From NCBI GenBank assembly GCA_029863385.1, contig JAOTVU010000010.1:1-53319 (forward strand): a stretch of DNA of 53,319 nucleotides, given 5' to 3'. The notes beneath the pieces are model-generated. The model did no database searches. It was not told the DNA's origin and saw only the letters and a list, made by a program, of their open reading frames with translations. Within the stretch, counting starts at the first letter, position 1. Every line of letters starts with the position of its first letter. The DNA comes from Acidimicrobiia bacterium (GTDB lineage: Bacteria; Actinomycetota; Acidimicrobiia; Acidimicrobiales; SZUA-35). Positions 26,181 through 34,407 of the stretch are shown here, piece after piece. The translations under genes and the position numbers were made by a program.

Positions 26181-26543
26181 TCAGCCGGCGGCGACGATGG
26201 ACTCCCGAGCAGATTCCATCTCCATATGGCGTCGGCGAGCCCGGTCCCGGGCCTGCACAACCGCTCGGCGACTGGGCGACCGGGGCGCATATCCCGCAGC
26301 CGCCCGCTGCTCGTCGTTCTCGCAGCCCCAGAAGCCGTGTTCCCGGTTCAACCTGGCCGTCGTGCGGCACTCCATCATCACCGGACAGGACTGACAGTAC
26401 GCGGCCGCGATGGCCTCCCGTTCGACCCGGCGTTCCGGCCGCTCGGCGGCCGGCCCGAAGAAGACATGGGTCAACCCCTTGCAGACACCCCGGTCGGCCC
26501 AATCCGAGCTGGTTTCGGGATGTAGCGCGTAATCAGTATCCAT
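26181..26543 (-). CDS. WhiB-family Fe-S transcriptional regulator (second copy)
   Basis: A 120-residue WhiB-like protein, clearly different from the one at 4658-5005. Cluster ligands are Cys21 (RGVCKG), Cys50 and Cys53 (YCQSC) and Cys59 (MECR). The turn motif is GFWGCEND, with Cys in place of the last Gly and Phe in place of Val or Ile. The C-terminus is strongly basic (RRAVVQARDRARRRH), suited to DNA contact. The start is ATG 26543, with no convincing Shine-Dalgarno or TAnnnT box, so the promoter is probably further inside the 304-base gap it shares with the divergent signalling operon. Subclass and targets are not assignable from sequence. Confidence 0.92.
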   Translation of the reverse strand: MDTDYALHPETSSDWADRGVCKGLTHVFFGPAAERPERRVEREAIAAAYCQSCPVMMECRTTARLNREHGFWGCENDEQRAAAGYAPRSPSRRAVVQARDRARRRHMEMESARESIVAAG

Positions 26544-26847
26544 ACTTGAGATCCACCGTTGTTCTTGACTGCCGACCGAGCGGGCTGTACCCGGCCTTTA
26601 CCTGCGACGAGGTTAAACACGGCCTGAGCGATCGGTCAAAACTTCGACCTGTGCTCTTTGTCACGTCAACGAGGTTGCTCGGTGGTGCCTGTAAGCCGCT
26701 TGAGCTATCGGAAACAGAAATCCTAGTCGAGTCTGGAAACTCGTTGGGCGATGACCGAACGGCTTGATCAATACCGTCGATGTTGCTAAACGCCGGGCTG
26801 TGGCGGCCGATCGTGTCGGAGAAAGAACACTCAAACCTGGAGGTTCG
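26544..26847. other. Intergenic region between divergent WhiB and signalling operon
   Basis: A 304-base gap, less GC-rich than its surroundings, that must hold the promoters of the WhiB gene and of the five-gene operon starting at 26848. I see a GGAGG ribosome site at its right end and no convincing gene, terminator or known riboswitch. A short open frame starting at 26764 is simply the operon's first gene read from too far upstream. Confidence 0.6.
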
Positions 26848-27255
26848 ATGAGCCGGCAAGTGGCTGTGATCGTCGACGATGACCCGGACATTCGAGCCAT
26901 GGTCGCAATGAAACTGACGTCAGCGGGTTACACCGTTCACGAGGAGGTCGACGGCGAGGCCGGTCTGGCCGCCATCCAACAACTGGATCCAACGGTCGTC
27001 ATCCTCGACTGGATGATGCCCCGGATGAACGGGCTCGAGGTACTCCAACGGGTACGGAGCGACGAGGCGACCCGCGACGTGCCGGTTCTGCTTCTCACCG
27101 CCCGTGCCCAGGAGGATGCCATCGAGCGAGGGTTCGCCGCCGGTGCCGACGACTACGTCGTCAAGCCCTTCAGCCCCCGGGAGCTGCTGACGAGGATCGA
27201 TGCGCTGCGGCTGCGAGGTGAGCGGCGCGCGGTGGCAGGCGACAGTCGGGCCTGA
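26848..27255 (+). CDS. CheY-like single-domain response regulator
   Basis: A 135-residue receiver domain with no output domain. AVIVDDDPDIRAM gives the acidic pocket, VVILDWMMPRMNGLEVL the phospho-Asp (about residue 54), LLLTAR the conserved Thr and DYVVKPFSPREL the Lys. ATG 26848 follows a strong CTGGAGG site by 5 bases; the longer frame from 26764 is rejected. It is the first gene of a run of five whose ends overlap. With no DNA-binding domain, it must act by protein contact, the plausible partner being the HEAT-repeat protein or glycosyltransferase next door. Its kinase may be one of the two encoded downstream. Confidence 0.93.
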   Translation: MSRQVAVIVDDDPDIRAMVAMKLTSAGYTVHEEVDGEAGLAAIQQLDPTVVILDWMMPRMNGLEVLQRVRSDEATRDVPVLLLTARAQEDAIERGFAAGADDYVVKPFSPRELLTRIDALRLRGERRAVAGDSRA

Positions 27256-28184
27256 TGCGCGGTTCGGATCTTCTTCTCGCGCTGACGCTTGGCGTGCTGA
27301 TCGGCACGCTCGCAGCGGTGATCGGCGTCACGGTCTTTCACCATGTCTGGACACGTCGACGGAACCAGCAGGAAGCCGAACTGGCCGAGGAGATACGACC
27401 GCGGTTGATGGAGATGCTGTTGGAGGACGAACCGGATCTGTCGCTCTTCGAGACCGAACAGGGTCTCCGCAGCCGGCTGATCGACGACCTGGCGGCGGCG
27501 CTCATCAGCAAACTGCGGGGCGCCGACCGCCAACGGCTGGTGCTTCTGCTCGATCGCCGGGGGGCCCTCGACCGGGCCCGCAGGCGGCTCTCGAGTCGCC
27601 GGCCTTCGGTCCGGGCCCGGGCCGTTCAGCTGCTCGGATCCACCGGCGCGCCCGGGGCGCTTCCCGATCTTGTGTCCCTCCTTCGTGACCGTAACCGGAC
27701 GGTGCGGGAGGTGGCCACCCGATCGGTCGGCCGGCTCGGTGATCCATCGGCCACCTGTTTTCTGCTCGCTCTGCTGGCGACACCGGAACGATCGGTTCCG
27801 GAGCACCTGGTTCGGATGGCGCTGTTCCGGCTCGGCCGTCCGGCCATTCCGAATCTCATCCGGGAACTCGGCCACTACTCGTCCGACGTGCGGCGCTGCG
27901 CAGCTGATGTGCTCGGCCACCTCGGCGCCGCCGAGGCCGTCGAACCACTCACCAAGCTCGCCCTCCTCGACGACGACGTGGCGATGGAGGCCCTCGCCGC
28001 CATCGATCGAATCGACGGGCCGACGTCGGCCGACGCGCTTCGAAAGCTGAACACCGAGACTTCTTCGGCGGAGCTCAGAGCCGCAGTGGCCGCCGCGCTG
28101 GAACGGCGGGGCGAGTTCGAAACGCCGGAGTCCGAGGTCGCGGCCACACCGGTCGAGCGAGTGCTGGCGGTCGGCAATGGTTGA
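27255..28184 (+). CDS. Membrane-anchored HEAT-repeat protein
   Basis: A 309-residue protein with one N-terminal membrane helix (about 5-28: LLLALTLGVLIGTLAAVIGVTV) and a cytoplasmic body of alpha-helical HEAT repeats. Repeat signatures with the D/R pairs are seen at about 110-140 (RPSVRARAVQLLGSTG), 145-172 (DRNRTVREVATRSVGRLGD) and 205-235 (SSDVRRCAADVLGHLGA). Such solenoids act as protein-interaction scaffolds. It shares one base with the receiver gene before it (TGATG) and eight with the glycosyltransferase gene after it, so the products are probably made in fixed proportion. I infer that it links receiver and synthase at the membrane. Confidence 0.85.
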   Translation: MRGSDLLLALTLGVLIGTLAAVIGVTVFHHVWTRRRNQQEAELAEEIRPRLMEMLLEDEPDLSLFETEQGLRSRLIDDLAAALISKLRGADRQRLVLLLDRRGALDRARRRLSSRRPSVRARAVQLLGSTGAPGALPDLVSLLRDRNRTVREVATRSVGRLGDPSATCFLLALLATPERSVPEHLVRMALFRLGRPAIPNLIRELGHYSSDVRRCAADVLGHLGAAEAVEPLTKLALLDDDVAMEALAAIDRIDGPTSADALRKLNTETSSAELRAAVAAALERRGEFETPESEVAATPVERVLAVGNG

Positions 28185-29643
28185 GATCATCAGGCTCCTG
28201 CTCGGCTGGTTCGACCAGTTCGTCCTCATCTATTTCCTGCTGTTCAATTCGATCTTCCTCGTTCTCGTCGTCGCCGGCGGTGTGGAGGTCATCCGGGCCC
28301 GACGGCAGGTCCAACCCATCAGCCTCGATGAGGTGTTCGCCTACCCGTTGACACCGTCGATCTCGGTCGTCGTTCCCGCGTTCAACGAGGAACTGAGCAT
28401 CATCGACAGCGTGCACGGCATGCTCAACCTCCGATATCCGTCGCATGAGGTCATCGTTGTCGATGACGGCTCGACCGATCGAACGTTCGCGCTGATGGAC
28501 GCCGAGTTCGACCTCGAACCCTGCGAGGTCTCGATCGATGAGTCGATCAACGTGCTGGCGCCGATCCTGGGGACCTACCGGTCGAGAGTCGACAGCCGGT
28601 TGATCGTCGTGCGGAAAGTCAATGCCGGGACCCGATCGGATGCCGTCAACGCCGCTCTTGCGGTGGCCAAACAGCCGCTTGTCTGCATGACCGACGCCGA
28701 CTCGATCTTCGATCCCGACGCCCTTCTGCTGGTCGCCCGGGCCTACCTGCGGGACCCCGAGCGGACCGTCGGGGTCGGCGGCACGATCCGGGCCGTCAAC
28801 GGGTCGTCGGTGACCCGCGGCTACCTGGAGGATGCCAAGGCGCCCACGACGTGGACGGCCCGCATTCAAGTCGTTGAGTACCTCCGGTCGTTTCTTCTCG
28901 GCCGGGTGGCCTGGTCTCGTATGAAGGCGTTGATCATCGTCTCGGGTGCGTTCGGCGTCTACCGTCGTGAGCTGCTGTCGGAGCTCGGCGGACTCGACCC
29001 CGAGGCTCTGGCCGAGGATGCCGAACTCGTCGTCCGGGTCCACAAACACATGCGCGACTCCGGCCGCGAGTATCGGCTCGCCTTCCTGCCCGACCCGGTC
29101 TGTTGGACCGAGGTGCCCAACTCCCTCAAACAGCTGGCCAAGCAGCGGCGGCGCTGGTCCCGTGGCCTGGCCGAGGTCCTGTGGCTCCATCGTCGGATGA
29201 TCTTCAACCCGCGTTACGGCCGCATCGGCATGCTGGCGTTGCCCTACTACCTCTTCTTCGAACTGCTGGGCGCCATCGTCGAGTTCGTCGGCGTCGCCGC
29301 CGTTCTGCTCGGTTTCGCCCTCGGCCTGGTCAACACCAGCATGGCGATCATCGTGGCGATCGTCGCTCTGCTCTACGCCACGGTCCTCTCGGCCGTCACC
29401 ATCCTGATCGAGGAGTTCTCGTACCGGCGCTATACCCACCCGCGGGACCTGTTCATGGTGGCGATCGCCTCACTCATCGAAATCTTCGGGTTCCGACAGA
29501 TTCACGCCTACTGGCGTACGCACGGACTGATCAGTGCGCTTCGCCGCACCGAGTCCACCTGGGAGAAGCCGGACCGGGAGGGTTTCAGTTCGCCCGGAAC
29601 CGCGGCTCGGGCGACCGCCTCAACCGTGGTACTGGACGCATGA
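28177..29643 (+). CDS. Membrane family 2 glycosyltransferase, poly-GlcNAc synthase type
   Basis: A 488-residue processive GT2 enzyme. A membrane helix at 12-35 is followed by the catalytic domain: VVPAFNEE (66-72), VDDGST (95-100), the metal-binding DAD (173-175), the acceptor base ED (280-281) and QRRRW (323-327), all intact. Two to three C-terminal helices (about 355-415) complete the IcaA/PgaC-like layout of synthases that make and export beta-linked polysaccharides. There is no PilZ domain, so direct c-di-GMP control is not evident. Neighbouring deacetylase or export genes of the pga/ica type are absent; the surrounding genes are all signalling proteins instead. The polymer is unknown. 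The stop overlaps the next ATG by four bases. Confidence 0.92.
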   Translation: MVEIIRLLLGWFDQFVLIYFLLFNSIFLVLVVAGGVEVIRARRQVQPISLDEVFAYPLTPSISVVVPAFNEELSIIDSVHGMLNLRYPSHEVIVVDDGSTDRTFALMDAEFDLEPCEVSIDESINVLAPILGTYRSRVDSRLIVVRKVNAGTRSDAVNAALAVAKQPLVCMTDADSIFDPDALLLVARAYLRDPERTVGVGGTIRAVNGSSVTRGYLEDAKAPTTWTARIQVVEYLRSFLLGRVAWSRMKALIIVSGAFGVYRRELLSELGGLDPEALAEDAELVVRVHKHMRDSGREYRLAFLPDPVCWTEVPNSLKQLAKQRRRWSRGLAEVLWLHRRMIFNPRYGRIGMLALPYYLFFELLGAIVEFVGVAAVLLGFALGLVNTSMAIIVAIVALLYATVLSAVTILIEEFSYRRYTHPRDLFMVAIASLIEIFGFRQIHAYWRTHGLISALRRTESTWEKPDREGFSSPGTAARATASTVVLDA

Positions 29644-30350
29644 GCACCCCACCGATGTCCCTCACGGTCACCGATCGGTTCGACGGAATGGCCTATGCGC
29701 TGTCGCACGACGTGCGGGCTCGACTCCGGGCCGCCAGCGGCTTCCTGGAGCTGGCCAGGGTGGAGCTCGAAGATGGTACCGACATCGCCCACTTCCTCGA
29801 CCGGGCCGCCTCGGCGGCCCGTCTCGCCGATCGCATGATCGAGCGGTTGGTCCGGTACATGCGAATCAGTCTGACCGCCGAGGCGGTGGCCACGGATCCG
29901 GTGGACATCATCCGGGAAGTGGCGGTGCGCTGCCTCGATGGTCCGGAGATGATCGTCGACCCTCTGCCCGATGTCATGGCCGATCACGATCTCCTCGCCA
30001 CCGCCGTAGTTGAGATCCTCGACAATGCCGCCCGCTACCGGGCGGCGGACCGCGCGCCGACCGTTCGGGTCACCGGCGCGGTCGAAGGCCCCTGGAGCGT
30101 GCTTCGGTTCGCCGACAACGGCGTCGGAATCAGCGCCGATCGGGTTGATCGGGCGTTCGAGATCTTCCGCCAGGTCCATCGGGTCGGCGACAACCCCGGT
30201 AGTGGCATGGGTCTGCCCATCGCTCGACGAAGCATCGAAAGCCAGGGTGGGACCGTGACCCTGAGCCCCGGGGCCGATTGTGGCACCGTCGTCGAGATCC
30301 GCCTCCCGACGCCACCGGTCGTCCGACCTCGAGGAGACCGCTCGCGATGA
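29640..30350 (+). CDS. Sensorless histidine kinase
   Basis: A 236-residue kinase core without any sensor or membrane part. The His box AYALSHDVRARLRAASGF near residue 20 is of the phytochrome-like HisKA type, with the phosphoacceptor His in SHD. HATPase_c motifs are EILDNAARYR (N box), FADNGVGIS (G1) and GSGMGLPIARR (G2). The start overlaps the glycosyltransferase stop (ATGA), and its own stop overlaps the next start in the same way. With no input domain of its own, it may be driven by a partner such as the HEAT-repeat protein or the hybrid kinase downstream. It could phosphorylate the receiver at 26848, which is inference. Confidence 0.9.
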   Translation: MSTPPMSLTVTDRFDGMAYALSHDVRARLRAASGFLELARVELEDGTDIAHFLDRAASAARLADRMIERLVRYMRISLTAEAVATDPVDIIREVAVRCLDGPEMIVDPLPDVMADHDLLATAVVEILDNAARYRAADRAPTVRVTGAVEGPWSVLRFADNGVGISADRVDRAFEIFRQVHRVGDNPGSGMGLPIARRSIESQGGTVTLSPGADCGTVVEIRLPTPPVVRPRGDRSR

Positions 30351-31765
30351 GCGGGAACAACGGCACCGAATCTTCACGTATTCTGATCGTCGAGGACAAC
30401 CCCGATGACCTGGCGCTCATCGGTGCCGTCCTCCGGCGGGCTTCGTTCGATGTCGACATCGCCACGACGCTGGCTGACGCCTGTTCGATGTTGCAGGCCG
30501 GTCGTTACGATCTTCTCCTTTCCGATCTCGGTCTGCCCGATTCGAGCGGTCTCGAGACCTACGTGGGACTGGCCGAGGCAGATCCATCGGTACCGGTGGT
30601 CATCCTCTCCGGTGACGACGACCTCGACATGGCCGTCGAGGCTGTGCAGCTCGGTGCCCAGGACTATCTGACGAAGACCGTCGAGAACTATCGTGAGTTG
30701 CTGGTCCGGGTAATCCGCTTCGCCGTCGAGCGTCACACCTTGGCCGCCACGGTGGCCCGTCACGAGCTGATGTTGCGTCGCCTCATCGACCGCAGCCCGG
30801 ACGGGATGATGGTCATCGACGAGAACCGCCAGTGCCAGTTGATGAATCCTGCGGCTCTGCAACTCGTCGACGACCCGGCCGCCTTGTTCTCCTCGGACGA
30901 CATGTTGTACGCCGCCCGTGACCGGTTCATACGCATCGATGCCGGTTCGGTCGAATCCGGTTCCTCCGCCATCGAGGCGACGGCGTCGAGGATCGAGTGG
31001 GACGGCGGTCCCGCCTATCTCGTGATCCTACGGGACGTGACCGATCTGGCCCTGGCCGCCGAGGCCGCCCGCCACGACCAGCAGACGCTGTCGCACGAGC
31101 TGCGAACCCCGGTGGCCAGCATGCTCGGCTACGTCGAGATGCTGCAGGACGGTGACATGGGGCCGCTGACGATCAGCCAACTGGCCGCTCTCGGCGTGGT
31201 CGAGCGCAACGGTCGTCGCTTGTTGGAGCTTCTGACCGAGATGCTCATCCTGTCTCGTGTCGAGTCGGGTCAGGCCTCCGGCCAGGACATCGAGGACATC
31301 TCGGTCATCTCGCTGCTCGAGGGCATTCGAACCATGATCCGTCCACTCGCCGAGGACGCGAGATTGACCCTCGCCCATCCCGATCGGATCCCGGACGTGT
31401 TCGTGCGCGGTAGCCTCGATCAGCTCGAACGTCTTCTTCTCAACCTGCTGACCAATGCCATCAAGTTCACGCCCGGCGGCGGGACGGTGACCCTGTCGGT
31501 CGAACAGGAGGAGAAGGAGGTGGTGATCTCCGTGTCCGATACCGGGATCGGTATTCATCCCGAGGATCTCGACCACGTCTTCAAGCGCTTCTACCGGGCC
31601 CAGACCTCCTACGACAACGCCATTGCCGGAACGGGTCTCGGCCTCGCCCTCTCCAAGGCGTTGGTCGAAGCCCACGGCGGGTCGATCTCGGTCACCTCGG
31701 AGGTGGGGAGGGGATCGACGTTCTCCGTCCGCTTTCCGACAGTCGGACAGCCGGCTCAGGTCTGA
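30347..31765 (+). CDS. Hybrid receiver-PAS-histidine kinase
   Basis: A 472-residue cytoplasmic protein. Residues 10-130 form a receiver (ILIVEDNPDDLALI, LLLSDLGLPDSSG with the phospho-Asp, DYLTK). A PAS-like domain spans about 150-240 (LIDRSPDGMMVIDENRQ). HisKA has QTLSHELRTPVASMLGY near 258. HATPase_c has NLLTNAIKFTPGG, SDTGIGIHPEDL and GTGLGLALSKAL. A receiver at the N-terminus of a kinase means it can itself be tuned by phosphorylation, for example by the sensorless kinase before it. ATG 30347 overlaps the previous stop. The last ten bases overlap the convergent Rcp1-like receiver gene. Confidence 0.92.
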   Translation: MSGNNGTESSRILIVEDNPDDLALIGAVLRRASFDVDIATTLADACSMLQAGRYDLLLSDLGLPDSSGLETYVGLAEADPSVPVVILSGDDDLDMAVEAVQLGAQDYLTKTVENYRELLVRVIRFAVERHTLAATVARHELMLRRLIDRSPDGMMVIDENRQCQLMNPAALQLVDDPAALFSSDDMLYAARDRFIRIDAGSVESGSSAIEATASRIEWDGGPAYLVILRDVTDLALAAEAARHDQQTLSHELRTPVASMLGYVEMLQDGDMGPLTISQLAALGVVERNGRRLLELLTEMLILSRVESGQASGQDIEDISVISLLEGIRTMIRPLAEDARLTLAHPDRIPDVFVRGSLDQLERLLLNLLTNAIKFTPGGGTVTLSVEQEEKEVVISVSDTGIGIHPEDLDHVFKRFYRAQTSYDNAIAGTGLGLALSKALVEAHGGSISVTSEVGRGSTFSVRFPTVGQPAQV

Positions 31766-32244
31766 GGAAGGCAGACGATCGACAGCCAGTACTTCTTGAA
31801 CCCGTCGAGAAGCTGGTGGAACTGCTGGAAGTCGACGGGCTTCACCATGTAGGCATTGGCGTGCGCTGCGTAGGCGAACCGCACGTCGTGGTCGGCGTCG
31901 GACGTGGTGAGCACGATCACTGGGATGGATCGGAGATCCTCATCGGCCTTGATGAACCGGAGAAGCTCAACGCCGCTCAGGCCGGGCAGGTTCAGATCGA
32001 GCAGGACGATGTCGGGTCGGGGGGCGCCGGCGTGGTCACCCTCCCGCCGCAGGAACTCCCACGCCTCCTCGCCGTCGTGCACGATGTGGATGTTGCTGAT
32101 GTCCTTGCCGTCCCGAAGGCCGATCATGGCGAGCTCCGCGTCCGCAGGGTTGTCCTCGACCAACAGGATCTCGGCCGCCCGGCCGATGGCGCCCGGGGTA
32201 CCGTGTGGGATCGCCTGGCTGGTCACCGACCGCTCAACTGTCAT
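31756..32244 (-). CDS. Rcp1-like response regulator
   Basis: A 162-residue receiver of the Rcp1 type that typically partners phytochrome-like kinases. EILLVEDNPADAELAMIGL, DIVLLDLNLPGLSGVELL with the phospho-Asp, VIVLTTSDAD and NAYMVKPVDFQQF are all present, as is the FKKYWL helix near the end. ATG 32244 follows a GGAGAAAG site and overlaps the end of the CHASE kinase gene by 11 bases, so the two are coupled and are likely cognate. No output domain. Its gene runs end on into the hybrid kinase gene, with a ten-base overlap. Confidence 0.93.
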   Translation of the reverse strand: MTVERSVTSQAIPHGTPGAIGRAAEILLVEDNPADAELAMIGLRDGKDISNIHIVHDGEEAWEFLRREGDHAGAPRPDIVLLDLNLPGLSGVELLRFIKADEDLRSIPVIVLTTSDADHDVRFAYAAHANAYMVKPVDFQQFHQLLDGFKKYWLSIVCLPQT

Positions 32245-34246
32245 GTGAAAGTACTTTCTCCATCGGTCGGGCCGGGTTCGTGCCGGCTCCGTTGTTCGTC
32301 GCCCCGTTCGAGCCGCCGTTCCCGCCTCCGGTCCTCGATCCATCGGCGAGATCGCGGTTGGTCGCTCCGCGTATGGTGGAGGGGCGATCGACGGTCCCGT
32401 TGCCGGCGGCGACGGTGGCTTGGCGGGGCAGGGTGATGTGGAACGTGCTGCCTATGCCCGGTGTCGAATCGACACCGATCGAACCACCGTGCCGTTCCAC
32501 GATGCGGCGACAGATGGCGAGCCCCAGGCCGGTTCCGGCCGGATCCGTCGCTGTGCCGACCCGGCGGAACAACTCGAAGATCCGTTGGTGATACTCCTGC
32601 TTGATGCCGACGCCGTTGTCGATCACGGCTACTCGGCAGTGAGCACCGACCTCGGCGCCCGAGATCGTGATGATCGGCGGCTCGTCGGACCGGTACTTGA
32701 TGGCGTTGGCGATGAGGTTCTGCATCAGACGGACCAGCTGGTTCTCATCGCCCATGACCGTCGGCAGCGGGCTTCGTTCGATCCGAGCACCGGTCTCCTC
32801 CACGACGCGGGCCAGTTCCTGCAGCGCCCTGTCGACCGCCTGATCGAGGTCGACGGGCCGGAACGGCGCCTGGTCACCCTCGACCGAGGAATACTGGAGC
32901 AGTGACCGGATGAGGTTGCTCATGCGCTGGGCCCCGTCGGACATGAACTGCAGCCAGCGTTTGCCGTCGTCGTCGAGTTGGTCGCCGTAGCGGCCGACGA
33001 CGAGCTGCGAGTAGTTACCGATCGTGCGCAGAGGTTCCTGGAGGTCGTGGGCGGCAACGTGGGCGAACTGGGCCAGTTCGTGGTTCGAGCGCTCCAGCTC
33101 ACGGGTGTAGTGCTCCAACTCAGCGGAGCGCCGTTCGAGCGTGGCCTTCGCCGCCGTCAGATCACCGGTGATTCCCTCGGCGATCTGGGTCGCCCGCCGT
33201 TCAAGCGAGGTCAGTGTCCGGATCACGAAGAAAAGCAGGACGTCGATCAGGATTGCGACGATGGCGATCAGCGTCGGCTGGTTCTCGTTGAGGTCGGCGG
33301 TCAGCTCCTCGGTGGCCGTGAACACGATCAGCCAGTCGTGCCCGGCGTGCGTCACCGGCGTCTGCCGGCGCAGGTCGGACTGGTCTCCGCCTTCGAGTGT
33401 CGATTCGTCGTCGGTGTCGTAGAGCAACTTGTCGGCGGTCAACACGCCGTCGTCGTAGATCTCGAAGTTGAGGTCGCTGCGGGCCCCGACCACCTCACCA
33501 ATGAGATCGCCCATTCGGAAGGGGGCGTAGACCCAGCCGACGAACTCCTCCCGGCGTTGCTCGACGGTCGGCGGCGTCTCACCGCCCTTGTAGACCGGCA
33601 GGTAGGTCCGGAAGCCGCGCTGGACATCCTCGTCGGTCTCCTGGACCAGGGTGACCAGACCCGACGACGCGGGCTCGCCGGTGTCCCGCGCTCTCGCCAT
33701 GGCCTCGCGCCGCACATCGTTGCTCCACATATCGAACCCGAACGACTGTTGGTTGCGTTGGTCGAACGGTTCGAGATAGACGACGGCCGTGTACTCGTCG
33801 CGCTCCGGTTCGACCGGATTGATCCGATAGTCCGGGAATCCCTCGGCCCGGATGGTGGCCTCGTGGGCGGAGACCTCGTCGGGTTCGACTGGCACGGCGA
33901 AGCCCATGCCCTGGATCCCGGGCCAGTTCTGCTGGAGTTCGAGCGATCCGACGAACGTCCGCCATTGGTCTCGATCGACTGTAGGGCTGGCGTTGAACAG
34001 GGCAACACCGCCGGCCAGAACCTGCTCGTACGTAGCCATTCGCTCCTCGATGGCCGTGGTGACCTCATCGGTGCGGAACTCGAATCGCTGATTGATGGAG
34101 TCTTCGAGGGCCTTGTGGCTGATGTACCAGCTCGCGGCTCCCAGGAACACGGCGAGCGCCAAGACCAGTCGGGCTGCGGTTCGTCCGTGGGCGGCGTTGA
34201 CGAAGTGCCGGGCCGAAAAGAACGACTGGAGGCTGCGGCACTTCAT
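32234..34246 (-). CDS. CHASE-domain membrane histidine kinase
   Basis: A 670-residue sensor kinase. A membrane helix at 25-43 and another at about 325-344 bracket a CHASE-type extracytoplasmic domain (about 75-290; GIQGMGFAVPV and WVYAPFRMGDLI are typical), which in other proteins binds small ligands. A coiled coil then leads to a HisKA of the Cph1 type (HVAAHDLQEPLRTIGNYSQLV, His400). HATPase_c has NLIANAIKYRSDEP, IDNGVGIK and GTGLGLAICRRI. ATG 34246 follows a GGAGGG site by 8 bases; the longer frame is rejected. It is coupled to the Rcp1-like receiver. The ligand is unknown. Confidence 0.93.
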   Translation of the reverse strand: MKCRSLQSFFSARHFVNAAHGRTAARLVLALAVFLGAASWYISHKALEDSINQRFEFRTDEVTTAIEERMATYEQVLAGGVALFNASPTVDRDQWRTFVGSLELQQNWPGIQGMGFAVPVEPDEVSAHEATIRAEGFPDYRINPVEPERDEYTAVVYLEPFDQRNQQSFGFDMWSNDVRREAMARARDTGEPASSGLVTLVQETDEDVQRGFRTYLPVYKGGETPPTVEQRREEFVGWVYAPFRMGDLIGEVVGARSDLNFEIYDDGVLTADKLLYDTDDESTLEGGDQSDLRRQTPVTHAGHDWLIVFTATEELTADLNENQPTLIAIVAILIDVLLFFVIRTLTSLERRATQIAEGITGDLTAAKATLERRSAELEHYTRELERSNHELAQFAHVAAHDLQEPLRTIGNYSQLVVGRYGDQLDDDGKRWLQFMSDGAQRMSNLIRSLLQYSSVEGDQAPFRPVDLDQAVDRALQELARVVEETGARIERSPLPTVMGDENQLVRLMQNLIANAIKYRSDEPPIITISGAEVGAHCRVAVIDNGVGIKQEYHQRIFELFRRVGTATDPAGTGLGLAICRRIVERHGGSIGVDSTPGIGSTFHITLPRQATVAAGNGTVDRPSTIRGATNRDLADGSRTGGGNGGSNGATNNGAGTNPARPMEKVLSHDS

Positions 34247-34407
34247 GGCTGGGGCCCTCCGTGGCTCGTCGGTGACTGGAACCCTTCTAGCATCGGTACC
34301 GTCTGGTCTGTGCTTGAGTCCGGTCCGCTGGTCCATCAGCCGGATCTTCCCCGCAAGTTTGTCGGCCATCCCGGCACGGACCGGTCGACGGTGGCACCAT
34401 CGGAGGT

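Noticed and set aside
26544..26847. Possible c-di-GMP or other riboswitch before the receiver gene
   Set aside because: I could not find the conserved cores of known riboswitch classes; only a plain GGAGG ribosome site is clear.
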